The notes under the pieces: model-generated
The model's database searches: none
Seen by the model: the letters and a program-made list of their open reading frames with translations, nothing else
Told to the model about the DNA's origin: nothing
Made by a program: the position numbers and the translations under genes
Part shown: positions 17,647 through 26,836 of the stretch, in pieces
Layout: every line of letters begins with the position of its first letter
How positions within the stretch are numbered: the first letter of the stretch is position 1
NCBI RefSeq assembly: GCF_013282095.1
Contig: NZ_BLTJ01000013.1
Location: forward strand, 54,200 to 118,199
Length of the DNA: 64,000 nucleotides
DNA from: Enterocloster alcoholdehydrogenati
Lineage (GTDB): Bacteria > Bacillota > Clostridia > Lachnospirales > Lachnospiraceae
Reading direction: 5' to 3'

Positions 17647-18579
17647 TTGACAGTTATCGGAGTTCGTTTTCGGACGGCGGGAAAAATTTACTATTTTGAT
17701 CCCGCCGGACGTGATATAAAGACCGGCGATCATGTGATCGTTGAGACGGCCAGAGGAATTGAGTACGGATATGTGGTGCTTGGCAACCGGGAAGTTGAGG
17801 ACGCAAAGGTGGTTCCGCCCTTAAAGCCGGTGATCCGTATGGCGACAGAGGAGGACCGGGCGGTAGAAACCCGGAATAAGGAGAAGGAGAGAGAGGCGTT
17901 TAAGATCTGCCAGGAAAAGATCCGCAAGCATAAGCTGGAAATGAAGCTGATTGATGCAGAGTACACCTTTGATAATAATAAGGTGCTGTTTTACTTTACT
18001 GCAGACGGCCGGATTGATTTCAGGGAGCTTGTAAAGGACCTGGCCAGCGTGTTTAAGACCAGGATTGAACTGCGTCAGGTTGGCGTGCGGGATGAGACAA
18101 AGATTATGGGAGGAATCGGCATCTGCGGAAGGCCTTTGTGCTGTCATTCGTACCTGTCGGAGTTTATCCCTGTATCCATCAAGATGGCAAAGGAACAGAA
18201 TCTTTCACTGAATCCAACCAAGATTTCCGGTGTCTGCGGCCGACTGATGTGCTGCCTGAAAAACGAGGAAGAGACCTATGAGGTTTTAAACAGCAGGCTG
18301 CCGGCCATTGGTGACTATGTGACTACTGCGGACGGCTTAAAGGGCGAGGTGCACAGTGTAAATGTGCTGCGCCAGCTGGTAAAGGTCGTAGTTGTGGTAG
18401 ACCGGGATGAGAAAGAGATTCGTGAGTATAAGGTAGAGGACCTGAAATTCAAGCCCAGAAAGAAGAAGGGAAAGAACGGGGAGCGTCAGGCCAAGGAAAG
18501 CGGAGGTTCGGATACGGAACTTAAGAAACTGGAGGCCCTGGAGAAAAAGGAAGGAAAGTCGAAGCTCAATGATAAGTAA
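17647..18579 (+). CDS. ricT: PSP1-domain protein, RicT/YaaT family
   Basis: In Bacillus, RicT works with RicA and RicF in an Fe-S complex that promotes RNase Y-dependent mRNA maturation and affects sporulation and competence. The 310-aa protein carries the PSP1 core at about residues 60-150, then Cys-rich blocks GICGRPLCCHSYL and GVCGRLMCCLKNE, which bind the clusters. A Lys/Glu-rich tail ends the protein. I read the start as TTG at 17647 because AAAAGGAG lies just before it and the sequence MTVIGVRF is the usual N-terminus. It overlaps the next gene by 11 bases. Confidence 0.9.
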   Translation: MTVIGVRFRTAGKIYYFDPAGRDIKTGDHVIVETARGIEYGYVVLGNREVEDAKVVPPLKPVIRMATEEDRAVETRNKEKEREAFKICQEKIRKHKLEMKLIDAEYTFDNNKVLFYFTADGRIDFRELVKDLASVFKTRIELRQVGVRDETKIMGGIGICGRPLCCHSYLSEFIPVSIKMAKEQNLSLNPTKISGVCGRLMCCLKNEEETYEVLNSRLPAIGDYVTTADGLKGEVHSVNVLRQLVKVVVVVDRDEKEIREYKVEDLKFKPRKKKGKNGERQAKESGGSDTELKKLEALEKKEGKSKLNDK

Positions 18580-19339
18580 GGAGCATACCTGGATCAAGGT
18601 TAAGGAAATTTCACTGCGGGATGATGAGCGGATCGACGATCTGCAGCGCAATCATTACGGCATTATCCAGAGAAAGGGAGCTTTCTGCTTTGGAATGGAC
18701 GCGGTGCTTCTGTCAGGCTTTGCAGTGGTGAAGGAGGGGGAGAAGGTCCTGGATCTGGGAACCGGAACCGGGATTATTCCCATTCTTTTAAGTGCTAAGA
18801 CCCAGGGAATGCATTTTACAGGGCTGGAGATTCAGGAAGAGTCGGCAGACATGGCCCGTCGGAGTGTGGCTTATAATGGCCTTGAGGATCGGGTGGAGAT
18901 TGTAACAGGCGATATAAAGGAGGCCGGGACGCTCTTTGACCGGGCTTCTTTTGATGTGGTAACGAGTAATCCGCCCTACATGAATGATGCGCACGGCATT
19001 AAAAATCCCCAGGATGCCAAGGCTATTGCACGCCATGAGGTGCTCTGCACCCTGGAGGACGTGGTACGGGAGGGGACGCGAGTGCTGCGGCCCGGAGGCC
19101 GTTTTTATATGGTACACAGGCCCAGGCGTCTGATCGAGATTATCCAGACCATGAAAATGCATGGTCTTGAACCTAAGAGGATGAAGTTTGTCCATCCCTA
19201 CAGAGACAGGGAGGCAAACATGGTTCTCATCGAGGCAGTCCGGGGCGGAGGCGCCCTTTTAAAGGCAGAGCCGCCGGTGATTGTATTTGACGAGAATGGA
19301 GAGTATTCCGAAGAGATACGGACTACTTACGGTTATTAG
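18569..19339 (+). CDS. tRNA1(Val) adenine-37 N6-methyltransferase-like protein (YabB/TrmN6)
   Basis: This 256-aa class I SAM-dependent methyltransferase has the SAM loop VLDLGTGTGIIPILL at about residue 50-65 and the catalytic N6-adenine motif NPPY (TSNPPYMND). FCFGMDAVLL in the N-terminal part is typical of the YabB/TrmN6 group. In Bacillus the orthologue lies in the same place between yaaT and rsmI. It starts inside the end of ricT, so the two are translationally coupled. Confidence 0.88.
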   Translation: MISKEHTWIKVKEISLRDDERIDDLQRNHYGIIQRKGAFCFGMDAVLLSGFAVVKEGEKVLDLGTGTGIIPILLSAKTQGMHFTGLEIQEESADMARRSVAYNGLEDRVEIVTGDIKEAGTLFDRASFDVVTSNPPYMNDAHGIKNPQDAKAIARHEVLCTLEDVVREGTRVLRPGGRFYMVHRPRRLIEIIQTMKMHGLEPKRMKFVHPYRDREANMVLIEAVRGGGALLKAEPPVIVFDENGEYSEEIRTTYGY

Positions 19340-19360
19340 AAAAGTAAAGGAGCTGGAGCT

Positions 19361-20245
19361 ATGGCAGGAATATTATACTTGTGCGCAACGCCCATTGGAA
19401 ATCTGGAGGATATTACCTACCGGGTAGTGCGTACGCTGGAGGAGGCGGATCTGATCGCGGCAGAGGACACCCGTCACAGTATTAAGCTTCTAAACCATCT
19501 GGGCATCAAAACGCCTATGACCAGCTACCATGAATATAATAAGATAGATAAGGCGAAATATCTGGTGGAAAAGCTGAAAGAGGGGACAAATATTGCATTG
19601 ATTACCGATGCTGGAACGCCTGGTATTTCTGATCCAGGTGAAGAACTGGTGCGTCAGTGCCATGAGGCAGGTATTCCCGTAACTTCCCTTCCTGGCCCTG
19701 CAGCCTGTATCACGGCGCTTACCATGTCTGGCCTTCCTACCAGGAGATTCTGCTTTGAGGCATTTTTGCCGGCGGAAAAGAGTGATAAAAAGGAGCGTCA
19801 GAGGATACTTGAGGAACTGAAAAATGAAACCAGAACCATTATCCTGTATGAAGCGCCCCATCATTTGAAACGGACACTGGCAGATCTTTTTGAGGCCATG
19901 GGAGACCGGGATATCACTATCTGCCGGGAACTTACGAAGAAATTTGAGAGCGCCTGGAGAACCACGTTTAAGGAGGCCCTGGCCGTGTATGAGACCGAGG
20001 AGCCCAAGGGAGAATGCGTCATCGTTATCCGGGGCCGTTCCGTACAGGAAATGGAGGAAGAGGCCAGACAGTCCTGGGAGGCAGTGAGCCTGGAAGAGCA
20101 TATGGAACATTATATGAGCCAGGGCATGGATAAGAAGGAAGCTATGAAGGCGGTGGCAAAAGACAGGGGAGTGTCTAAGAGGGATGTGTATCAGGGACTG
20201 CATGGAAATAAAAACAGAAGCGAGCTTAGCGGAAGCAGAATATGA
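19361..20245 (+). CDS. rsmI: 16S rRNA (cytidine1402-2'-O)-methyltransferase
   Basis: RsmI methylates the ribose of C1402 in the ribosomal P site. The 294-aa protein opens with the family signature LYLCATPIGNLEDIT, then AAEDTRHSIKLLNHLGI, LITDAGTPGISDPG, SLPGPAACITAL and RFCFEAFLP, which together form the SAM pocket of the tetrapyrrole-methylase fold. AAAGGAG precedes the start. The last codons overlap the first of the downstream exporter gene. Confidence 0.95.
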   Translation: MAGILYLCATPIGNLEDITYRVVRTLEEADLIAAEDTRHSIKLLNHLGIKTPMTSYHEYNKIDKAKYLVEKLKEGTNIALITDAGTPGISDPGEELVRQCHEAGIPVTSLPGPAACITALTMSGLPTRRFCFEAFLPAEKSDKKERQRILEELKNETRTIILYEAPHHLKRTLADLFEAMGDRDITICRELTKKFESAWRTTFKEALAVYETEEPKGECVIVIRGRSVQEMEEEARQSWEAVSLEEHMEHYMSQGMDKKEAMKAVAKDRGVSKRDVYQGLHGNKNRSELSGSRI

Positions 20246-20999
20246 CGAGATGAAATATTTCATGACAGCTATTATGGATGCGGGGGAACTCCTTGCTGCC
20301 CATGGAGCTGAGGTGAGCCGGGTGGAGGATACAATTACCCGCCTGTGCATGGCCTATGGTTTTGCCCGTGCGGATGTGTTTACCATTACATCCAGTATTA
20401 TCGTCACCGCCATGTCGGCAGACGGGCGCGCCGTCACTCAGACCCGCCGGATCCGGACGAGGGATACAGACCTGGGAAGAGTAGCCAGGGTAAACGAACT
20501 GTCCCGCAGAATATGCGCCGGCCCAATATCCTTAGAGGAGTTTAAAAGGGAGCTGGATGTCATCCGAAAAGGGAAAAAAACATCGGTTCGCCTGGAACTG
20601 GGGATGCATATGATGATTGCGGCAGCGCTGTCGGTTTTCTTTGGAGGAACCGGAATGGACGGCATGGCGGCGGCGCTGTCAGGGGCGGTTTTATATGGGA
20701 TGCTGCATGGAAGTTCCATTTTGAAACTGAATACCATTATTCAGAATATGCTTTGCAGCGCAGTGACGGCGATGGCTGTTCTGCTCCTTGTCAGGATGGG
20801 AATCGGCACACAGCCGGATAAGATCATGATTGGCGATATTATGCTGGTAATTCCAGGGCTTCAGCTGACCAACTCCCTGAGAGATATGATAAATGGAGAT
20901 ATGATCAGTGGACTTCTCAATATGAGTGAGGCGGTTCTAAAAGCGGCTGCGGTAGCCATGGGCTTTGCTCTTGTAATTATTTTTGGAGGGACAGTATGA
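20202..20999 (+). CDS. ThrE-type exporter, N-terminal half (YjjP-like)
   Basis: Split ThrE exporters move threonine, serine or small dicarboxylates out of the cell with the help of a partner protein. This half has a cytoplasmic N-terminus with the characteristic AGELLAAHGAEVSRVEDTITRL and FTITSSIIVT, then about five hydrophobic helices. The start is uncertain. ATG 20202 has AGGG five bases upstream; ATG 20250 would remove the overlap with rsmI but has a poorer ribosome site. It overlaps the second half by 4 bases. Confidence 0.85.
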   Translation: MEIKTEASLAEAEYDEMKYFMTAIMDAGELLAAHGAEVSRVEDTITRLCMAYGFARADVFTITSSIIVTAMSADGRAVTQTRRIRTRDTDLGRVARVNELSRRICAGPISLEEFKRELDVIRKGKKTSVRLELGMHMMIAAALSVFFGGTGMDGMAAALSGAVLYGMLHGSSILKLNTIIQNMLCSAVTAMAVLLLVRMGIGTQPDKIMIGDIMLVIPGLQLTNSLRDMINGDMISGLLNMSEAVLKAAAVAMGFALVIIFGGTV

Positions 21000-21457
21000 G
21001 CTTTGCTGTAATTCAGACCGTTACAGGCATGATCGGATCGGTAGGATTTGCTGTTTTGTTTGGCGTTCGGGGAAAACGTCTTGCTGTGATCGCTTTAGGA
21101 AGCGGCGCGGGATGGGCCGTCTATCTTTTGTGCAGAGCCGCCGGGTGGAGCATATTTTCGGGGCTGCTGGCTGCCAGTCTGTTTGTTGCCGCTCTCAGTG
21201 AGATATTAGCCAGAATCATCCGCACTCCGGTGATCCTTCTCCTGGTTCCCATGCTGATTCCGGAGGTTCCCGGAGAAGCTCTTTATTATACGATGTATTA
21301 TCTGGTGCAGGGACTTAAAGAGGAGTTCAGTACATACTTAACACTGGTGCTGACAGAGGCGGGAGCGATTGCGCTGGGGATCATACTGGCGTCCCATGTG
21401 GCGAGGCTGGCGGTGAGCGTGAGGAGGCATATGGGGAGAAACAGAGTGTTAAAATAG
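20996..21457 (+). CDS. ThrE-type exporter, C-terminal half (YjjB-like)
   Basis: This 153-aa membrane protein has about four or five helices and the family signature TPVILLLVPMLIPEVPGEALYYTMYYLV. It is the obligate partner of the preceding protein, with which it shares an ATGA overlap. GGAGGG lies at the end of the upstream gene. Together they correspond to one full-length ThrE polypeptide cut in two, the common arrangement in Firmicutes. Confidence 0.88.
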   Translation: MSFAVIQTVTGMIGSVGFAVLFGVRGKRLAVIALGSGAGWAVYLLCRAAGWSIFSGLLAASLFVAALSEILARIIRTPVILLLVPMLIPEVPGEALYYTMYYLVQGLKEEFSTYLTLVLTEAGAIALGIILASHVARLAVSVRRHMGRNRVLK

Positions 21458-21460
21458 GAC

Positions 21461-21489
21461 TTGACGAAAACAGAGTTTAATGATAGGCT
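21461..21489 (+). promoter_or_regulatory. Sigma-A-type promoter of nrdI
   Basis: TTGACG at 21461-21466, a 17-base spacer and TAGGCT at 21484-21489 fit a housekeeping promoter reading into nrdI. Confidence 0.6.
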
Positions 21490-21496
21490 GACTAAT

Positions 21497-21512
21497 GGTT
21501 AGATATAACTAA
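21497..21512 (+). promoter_or_regulatory. Candidate operator GGTTAG-N6-CTAA at the nrdI promoter
   Basis: The half-sites TTAG and CTAA are separated by six bases, beginning 7 bases after the -10 box, so a bound protein would cover the transcription start. The same spaced motif sits in the same place at the promoter of the ABC importer operon at 33554-33571. Confidence 0.5.
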
Positions 21513-21544
21513 TTTTTGCTTTTAAGAAAGAAGGTTGTATACCA

Positions 21545-21895
21545 ATGAAATATGTATATGCTTCGCGCAGCGGAAATGTAGAAAAACTGGTTCAGACTCT
21601 GGAATTAGAGGCTCTAAAGCTGAAGGACGGTACGGAAACCGTCGGCGAGGACTTTATTCTTTTAACCTATACAGACGGCCGGGGTGAGGTTCCGCCTGTG
21701 GTGGCGTCCTTTTTAAAGTCCAATGGATCCCGTTTAAAGGGAGTGGTTGTTTCTGGAAATATGCAGCGCCATGCAGATACCTTCTGCGGTGCCGGGCAGA
21801 TTATTTCTGAAGAGTACGGCGTCCCTGTAATCGCTCAGGTAGATGGGGCGGGCGACATCTATGACCACAGGTCGATCCGGGCAAAGCTGGCTTAG
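21545..21895 (+). CDS. nrdI: Flavodoxin-like NrdI, ribonucleotide reductase cofactor-assembly protein
   Basis: NrdI is an FMN protein that makes the oxidant needed to build the dimanganese-tyrosyl cofactor of class Ib ribonucleotide reductase (NrdF). The 116-aa protein begins YVYASRSGNVEKLV, the phosphate-binding loop, then has YTDGRGEVPPVVASFL, VVSGNMQRHADTFCGAG and EEYGVPVIAQVDGAG, all typical NrdI blocks. Neither nrdE nor nrdF is in the window, so it stands alone. AAGAAGG precedes the start. Confidence 0.85.
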   Translation: MKYVYASRSGNVEKLVQTLELEALKLKDGTETVGEDFILLTYTDGRGEVPPVVASFLKSNGSRLKGVVVSGNMQRHADTFCGAGQIISEEYGVPVIAQVDGAGDIYDHRSIRAKLA

Positions 21896-21971
21896 CGGCA
21901 CGGTTCGGTTATCCGGTATAAAGCCGGACAGCTAACCGGGTCAGCAGGCCATTTTACCTGAATTAAAATAT

Positions 21972-22032
21972 AAAAACCCCCAGTGTTTGTCTGCGTATCT
22001 TCCTTAATACACAGAGAACCTTGGGGGTTTTT
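21972..22032. terminator. Bidirectional terminator between nrdI and the AbrB-type gene
   Basis: AAAAACCCCCA and TGGGGGTTTTT form a near-perfect stem that gives a T run on both strands, serving the two convergent genes. A second hairpin without a T run (TTATCCGG with CCGGACAGCTAA) lies at about 21909-21936. Confidence 0.88.
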
Positions 22033-22057
22033 GCAGTTACTGCGCTGCCAGTTCTGC

Positions 22058-22324
22058 CTATGCCTCAGCTACATTCAGCCCGGCCAGTTTTGCCAGCGCC
22101 ATAACAGAATTGCGGGATACTTTTTTTCCTTCATATTCCAGCAGATCCTCGGTACTGCCTGTAAAAATATCTGCGCTTTCCGCTTTTTTAAGGATAATGC
22201 AGTCATCCTGAACGGTTATTTCAAGTCCATCTTTGACATCCAGGTCAAGGCTTCTCCTTAATTCTATAGGAAGCGTGATTCTGCCCAGCTCATCCAGCTT
22301 GCGGATTACTCCTGTGGTCTTCAT
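22058..22324 (-). CDS. AbrB/SpoVT-family transition-state regulator
   Basis: This 88-aa DNA-binding protein has the swapped-hairpin AbrB domain at its N-terminus (TTGVIRKLDELGRITLPIELRRSL), as in Bacillus AbrB and Abh. These proteins dimerise or tetramerise and repress many post-exponential genes. The C-terminal half replaces the usual AbrB tail with a short segment ending in NVAEA. AAAGGAGGT precedes the start on the minus strand. An abrB gene lies next to rsmI in Bacillus too, so the context agrees. Confidence 0.88.
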   Translation of the reverse strand: MKTTGVIRKLDELGRITLPIELRRSLDLDVKDGLEITVQDDCIILKKAESADIFTGSTEDLLEYEGKKVSRNSVMALAKLAGLNVAEA

Positions 22325-22477
22325 CTTATGACCTCCTTTGTAATTTGTAAGATTCTGAAACTTTTACAACTCTAAACTAACAAAACCGGGAAATGAAGTC
22401 AATAAATAAAAAAGTCTAAAATGGTAAATTGTGGTATAATTTAGTAAATTTTTGGAATATTCCTGCCAAATTCCTAC

Positions 22478-22506
22478 TTGACAAACGGTTTCCTATCCTG
22501 TAGTAT
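22478..22506 (+). promoter_or_regulatory. Promoter of the fatty-acid synthesis operon
   Basis: TTGACA at 22478-22483, 17 bases and TAGTAT at 22501-22506 form a near-consensus promoter. The leader to fabH is about 90 bases and GC-rich. Confidence 0.75.
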
Positions 22507-22525
22507 TACTTTGAGATTCAAAGTA
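22507..22525 (+). promoter_or_regulatory. FabT-type operator at the fab operon start
   Basis: TACTTTGA and TCAAAGTA flank GAT as a perfect 8-3-8 inverted repeat directly after the -10 box. The core TTTGA-N3-TCAAA is the pattern I know for FabT in streptococci, where acyl-ACP-bound FabT blocks fab transcription. A FabT-like gene lies at 46377-46823. Confidence 0.75.
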
Positions 22526-22600
22526 TTTCGGCAAAGGAAGGTACAGCCCTTTGGCAGCGGGCCGTTTTCAGACCGCTCATCCGGGGCCGGGTAAATAAAA

Positions 22601-23563
22601 ATGACGACCAGAATAATAGGAACCGGCTCCTATGTGCCGGAGCAGATCGTGACTAATGATGATCTATCGAAGATTGTTGAGACAAATGACGAGTGGATCC
22701 GCAGCCGAACAGGCATTAGAGAACGGCGGATTGCCACTGAGGACGGCACCTCGGATATGGCGGCCAAGGCAGCAGCCAGAGCCATTGAGCAGGCAGCCAT
22801 TCTCCCGGAAGAGATTGACCTGATCCTTCTTGCAACCTCGTCACCGGATTCCTGTTTCCCAAACGGAGCCTGCGAGGTACAGGCTAAATTGGGAGCGGTG
22901 AATGCAGCCTGCTATGATATCAGCGCAGCCTGTACGGGTTTTGTGTTCGCTTTGAGCACTGCTCACGCGTTTATTTCCGCGGGGATCTATAAGACAGCCC
23001 TTGTGATTGGAGCCGATGTGCTGAGCAAGCTGATTGACTGGACAGACCGGGGGACCTGCGTTCTCTTTGGAGACGGGGCAGGAGCAGCTGTTGTCCGGGC
23101 CGATGAGACAGGTATCCTGGGCCTGAATATGCATTCCAATGGGGAAAAGGGCGGTGTTCTCACCTGCGGTTCCCGTTCCAACGGCAATTTCTTATTAGGA
23201 AGAAAGCCGGAACTGGGATATATGACCATGGATGGACAGGAAGTATTTAAATTTGCGGTAAAAAAAGTTCCTGAATGTATGAATGAGGTGTTGAGGGAAA
23301 CAGGATACACCACACAGGACATCGATCATTTTGTGATCCATCAGGCTAATTTCCGTATCATTGAGTCGATTGCAAAGCGGCTTAAGGTGGATGTGGATAA
23401 ATTTCCCGCCAATATGGAACGTTACGGAAATACATCCGGAGCTTCCGTCCCCATTCTTTTAGATGAGTTAAACCGGAAAGGACAGTTAAAGCGCGGTGAA
23501 AAGATGATCTTATCGGGTTTTGGAGCGGGCCTTACCTGGGGAGCAATTCTCCTGGAATGGTAG
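22601..23563 (+). CDS. fabH: 3-oxoacyl-ACP synthase III
   Basis: FabH starts fatty-acid chains by condensing acetyl-CoA (or a branched acyl-CoA) with malonyl-ACP. The 320-aa thiolase-fold enzyme shows the triad Cys111 (SAACTGF), His247 (HQANFRI) and Asn277 (GNTSGAS), plus RTGIRERR near the N-terminus. The ribosome site is poor; only a GGGG/CCGGG stretch lies upstream of ATG 22601, yet the protein begins exactly where the family does. It is the first gene of the operon, followed by about 200 bases before acpP. Confidence 0.95.
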   Translation: MTTRIIGTGSYVPEQIVTNDDLSKIVETNDEWIRSRTGIRERRIATEDGTSDMAAKAAARAIEQAAILPEEIDLILLATSSPDSCFPNGACEVQAKLGAVNAACYDISAACTGFVFALSTAHAFISAGIYKTALVIGADVLSKLIDWTDRGTCVLFGDGAGAAVVRADETGILGLNMHSNGEKGGVLTCGSRSNGNFLLGRKPELGYMTMDGQEVFKFAVKKVPECMNEVLRETGYTTQDIDHFVIHQANFRIIESIAKRLKVDVDKFPANMERYGNTSGASVPILLDELNRKGQLKRGEKMILSGFGAGLTWGAILLEW

Positions 23564-23764
23564 CAAAACGGCAGGAATGGGAGGCAGCCCTGGCAGCCGA
23601 AATTGGGGGTGTTTGCCCCTGGACGGTTGGCAATGGAAGAAAAAATGTCTAAAAACCGTTAAAAATTAAAAACCCCCGTAAAAAGGGCATAGACAATTCG
23701 TGAATATAATGGTAAATATTTAGGTGTAATATATAATAACCTATGTTAAAAGGAGACAGAAATC
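23564..23764. other. Non-coding gap between fabH and acpP
   Basis: No gene is evident in it. It contains a TATAAT at 23705-23710 that might act as a -10 box for separate acpP expression, which would suit the high demand for acyl carrier protein, but I find no well-spaced -35 box. A CCCCC/GGG hairpin around 23680 is too weak to call a terminator. Confidence 0.4.
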
Positions 23765-23998
23765 ATGTTAGAGAAGATGAAAGAAATTATTGCAGAGCAG
23801 TTAAGCGTAGACGCTGAGTCCGTAACCGAGACTTCCTCCTTTAAGGAAGACCTGGGCGCAGATTCCCTGGATCTTTTCGAGCTTGTTATGGCTTTAGAGG
23901 ATGAGTATTCTGTAGAGATCCCCGCAGAGGAGTTAGAGAAGATGTCTACAGTAGGCGATGTTATGGAGTACTTAAAGAACCACGGTGTAGAGGCATAA
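23765..23998 (+). CDS. acpP: Acyl carrier protein
   Basis: ACP carries growing acyl chains on a phosphopantetheine arm. The 77-aa acidic protein has the modification site Ser34 within [18 protein letters not shown], a four-helix-bundle pattern and the usual length. AAAAGGAG precedes the start. It serves FabD, FabF, FabG, FabZ and FabK encoded directly downstream. Confidence 0.97.
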   Translation: MLEKMKEIIAEQLSVDAESVTETSSFKEDLGADSLDLFELVMALEDEYSVEIPAEELEKMSTVGDVMEYLKNHGVEA

Positions 23999-24163
23999 GG
24001 CCGGACCGCATAAGGTTAAAACTGCATAAACAAATGAGAGGGACGGCGTGTGGATGGTTTGAAGCACGCTGTTTCCTCTATTGAAGAGAAGTCTGACAGA
24101 ACACAGCCGCAGGCCGGATGGTTCGGTATGGACGGAATCGCAGAAGAGCGTATGGAGAAAACA

Positions 24164-25090
24164 ATGAAAACAAGAATCACAGAGATGTTAGGAATCGAAT
24201 ATCCCATTATCCAGGGAGGTATGGCCTGGGTAGCGGAGCATAACCTTGCGGCAGCCGTATCCGCAGCCGGCGGTCTGGGCCTGATTGGAGGAGCCAATGC
24301 CCCCGGAGAGGTTGTCCGTGACGAGATCCGCAAGGCGAGAGCGCTGACGGATCGCCCCATCGGCGTAAATGTTATGCTTTTAAGCCCCCATGCAGAGGAT
24401 GTGGCAAAGGTAGTTGTGGAGGAAGGCATCAAGGTTGTTACTACCGGAGCTGGAAATCCTGAAAAATATATGGAAATGTGGAAGAACGCAGGAATCAGGG
24501 TTATCCCTGTGGTAGCTTCCGTGGCTCTGGCCCGCCGTATGGAAAAATACGGAGCAGATGCCGTTGTGGCAGAGGGAACGGAGTCTGGCGGCCATATCGG
24601 CGAAGAGACTACAATGACCCTGGTTCCCCAGGTAGTGGACGCAGTTTCCATTCCTGTTATTGCGGCAGGCGGCATCGGAGACGGAAGAGGCATTGCGGCG
24701 GCCTTTATGCTGGGAGCAGAGGCGGTGCAGATGGGAACCCGCTTTGTTGTGGCAAAGGAATCGATTGTACATGAAAACTACAAGCAGCGCATCATCAAGG
24801 CAAAGGACATTGACTCTGTAGTAACCGGCAGAAGTCACGGACATCCGGTAAGAGGCCTGAGAAATCAGATGACCAGAGAGTACACTAAGCTTGAGCAGGA
24901 AGGAAAGTCCTTTGAGGAGCTGGAGTACCTGACACTGGGCGCTTTGCGCAAGGCAGTGCAGGAGGGTGATGTGATGAACGGCACGGTAATGGCCGGCCAG
25001 ATCGCAGGTCTTATTTCAAAGGAACAGACCTGTAAGGAAATGATCGGCGAGATGATGGAACAGGCAAAAAAGCTTTTAAACAGGGAGTAG
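24164..25090 (+). CDS. fabK: Enoyl-ACP reductase II
   Basis: FabK is the FMN-dependent enzyme that reduces trans-2-enoyl-ACP in the last step of elongation. The 308-aa TIM-barrel protein begins ITEMLGIEYPIIQGGMAWV and continues with GGLGLIGGANAPGE, GTESGGHIGE, AAGGIGDGRGIAAAF and GAEAVQMGTRFV, which together make the flavin and substrate pocket. An in-frame ATG at 24050 exists, but GGAG sits 6 bases before 24164 and the family begins there. A related flavoprotein ends the operon at 32180-33391. Confidence 0.93.
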   Translation: MKTRITEMLGIEYPIIQGGMAWVAEHNLAAAVSAAGGLGLIGGANAPGEVVRDEIRKARALTDRPIGVNVMLLSPHAEDVAKVVVEEGIKVVTTGAGNPEKYMEMWKNAGIRVIPVVASVALARRMEKYGADAVVAEGTESGGHIGEETTMTLVPQVVDAVSIPVIAAGGIGDGRGIAAAFMLGAEAVQMGTRFVVAKESIVHENYKQRIIKAKDIDSVVTGRSHGHPVRGLRNQMTREYTKLEQEGKSFEELEYLTLGALRKAVQEGDVMNGTVMAGQIAGLISKEQTCKEMIGEMMEQAKKLLNRE

Positions 25091-25094
25091 AAAT

Positions 25095-26021
25095 ATGAGC
25101 AGGATCGCATTTATTTTTCCAGGTCAGGGCGCACAGACCTGCGGTATGGGAAAGGATTTTTATGAGCAGACAGAAACCGGAAAAAAGGTATTTGACAGAG
25201 CTTCTGAGCTTCTGGGCTTTTCCGTTCCGGAACTGTGTTTTGAGCCCAATGACCGTCTGGACATTACCGAATATACCCAGGCGGCCATGGTGACTGCCGG
25301 GATTGCAATGATGAGGGTGTTGGAAGAAAAGGGGATTCATCCGGATGTGACGGCAGGCTTAAGCCTGGGAGAATACTGCGCTCTGGCGGCAGCGGGCGTG
25401 ATGAGCGATGATGATGCAATCGCAACGGTGCGCCAGAGAGGGATCCTGATGCAGGAGGCTGTTCCCGCCGGCGTAGGCGCCATGGCGGCGATCCTGGCTT
25501 TGGATACGGCAGTGATCGAGGAAGTGACCGCTTCCATGGAGGACGTATGGATTGCCAACTATAACTGTCCCGGCCAGATCGTAATTTCCGGAAGGAAAGA
25601 GGCGGTGGAAGAGGCCTGTGAGCGTTTAAAGGCAGCAGGAGCCAAGAGAGCCATCCTGTTAAATGTAAGCGGTCCATTCCACTCAGGTATGCTGACAGAG
25701 GCCGGCGAGAAGCTGGGACAGGTTCTCTTGCAGACAGAGATCAAATCCCCTCAGATTCCCTATGTGGCTAACGTAACGGCTCAGTATGTGACAGAAGCTG
25801 CTCCGGTGAAAGAGCTTCTGACCCGCCAGGTATCCTCCTCTGTAAAATGGCAGCAGAGCGTGGAAACCATGCTGGCAGACGGCGTGGACACCTTTGTAGA
25901 GATAGGCCCGGGCCGTACACTGACCGGTTTTATGCGCAAGATCGACCGCGCTGCAAGATGCTTCAATGTAGAAAAGCTGGAGGATATTGACAAGGTAGCG
26001 GAGGCTTTGAAAGAGGCATAA
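25095..26021 (+). CDS. fabD: Malonyl-CoA:ACP transacylase
   Basis: FabD moves malonyl from CoA to ACP. The 308-aa enzyme opens with [18 protein letters not shown] and has the nucleophile Ser90 in GLSLGEY; the Leu where E. coli has His is common in Firmicutes. SGPFHSGML near residue 195 supplies the catalytic His. It starts 4 bases after fabK, with its AGGGAG ribosome site inside the fabK end. Confidence 0.95.
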   Translation: MSRIAFIFPGQGAQTCGMGKDFYEQTETGKKVFDRASELLGFSVPELCFEPNDRLDITEYTQAAMVTAGIAMMRVLEEKGIHPDVTAGLSLGEYCALAAAGVMSDDDAIATVRQRGILMQEAVPAGVGAMAAILALDTAVIEEVTASMEDVWIANYNCPGQIVISGRKEAVEEACERLKAAGAKRAILLNVSGPFHSGMLTEAGEKLGQVLLQTEIKSPQIPYVANVTAQYVTEAAPVKELLTRQVSSSVKWQQSVETMLADGVDTFVEIGPGRTLTGFMRKIDRAARCFNVEKLEDIDKVAEALKEA

Positions 26022-26067
26022 TTACCGATTGTATTTTAACCAAAACCATGATAAAGGAGAGTCAGAT

Positions 26068-26808
26068 ATGCTGGAAGGAAAGATCGCACTGGTAACAGGA
26101 GCAAGCCGCGGCATCGGCCGCCAGATCGCAAAGACACTGGCCGCAAAGGGCGCAGCAGTGATTGTAAACTATAATGGTTCTGCTGCAAAGGCAGAAGAAA
26201 CAGTAAGGGAGATCCGGGAAGCCGGAGGCAGCGCAGAGGCAATACAGTGCAATGTTTCCGACTTTAACAGCAGCAAGGAGATGCTGGACGGGATTGTGGC
26301 AAAATACGGCCGTCTTGATATCCTTGTAAATAATGCGGGCATTACAAGGGACAACCTGGTAATGAAAATGTCCGAGGAGGACTTTGACGCAGTGATCCAG
26401 ACCAACTTAAAGGGCGTGTTCAACTGCATCCACCACATTTCCCGTCAGATGTTAAAACAGAGAGCCGGACGCATTATCAATATTTCCTCTGTTTCCGGCG
26501 TTCTTGGAAATGCGGGACAGGCCAACTACTGCGCCGCCAAGGCGGGGGTGATCGGCCTGACAAAAAGCGTGGCAAGAGAACTTGCAAGCCGCGGCATTAC
26601 CGTAAACGCGGTTGCTCCGGGCTTTATCCGAACAGATATGACAGATGTGCTGAAGGATGAGGTAAAGAAGGCCATGATGGAGCAGATTCCCATGAAGGAT
26701 TTCGGGGAAGTGGAGGACATTGCCAACGCAGTTGCATTTCTGGCATCGGAAGACGCCAGATACATCACAGGACAGGTAATCAGCGTAGACGGCGGAATGG
26801 CTATGTAA
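26068..26808 (+). CDS. fabG: 3-oxoacyl-ACP reductase
   Basis: FabG is the NADPH-dependent ketoreductase of the elongation cycle. The 246-aa short-chain dehydrogenase shows the cofactor motif [20 protein letters not shown], the catalytic Ser141, Tyr154 and Lys158 (YCAAK), and the PG motif [11 protein letters not shown]. The ATG at 26068 was preferred to one at 26029 because AAAGGAG stands just before it and the family begins there. Confidence 0.95.
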   Translation: MLEGKIALVTGASRGIGRQIAKTLAAKGAAVIVNYNGSAAKAEETVREIREAGGSAEAIQCNVSDFNSSKEMLDGIVAKYGRLDILVNNAGITRDNLVMKMSEEDFDAVIQTNLKGVFNCIHHISRQMLKQRAGRIINISSVSGVLGNAGQANYCAAKAGVIGLTKSVARELASRGITVNAVAPGFIRTDMTDVLKDEVKKAMMEQIPMKDFGEVEDIANAVAFLASEDARYITGQVISVDGGMAM

Positions 26809-26836
26809 TGCGCGGGAAAGAGAAGGAGCGGATCAA

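Noticed and set aside
19490..20350. Long minus-strand open frame opposite rsmI
   Set aside because: rsmI has clear family motifs on the + strand; the opposite frame is an effect of codon bias with no domain signal.
24050..24163. Upstream N-terminal extension of fabK
   Set aside because: The extra 38 residues have no similarity to FabK starts, and a good ribosome site precedes the internal ATG.
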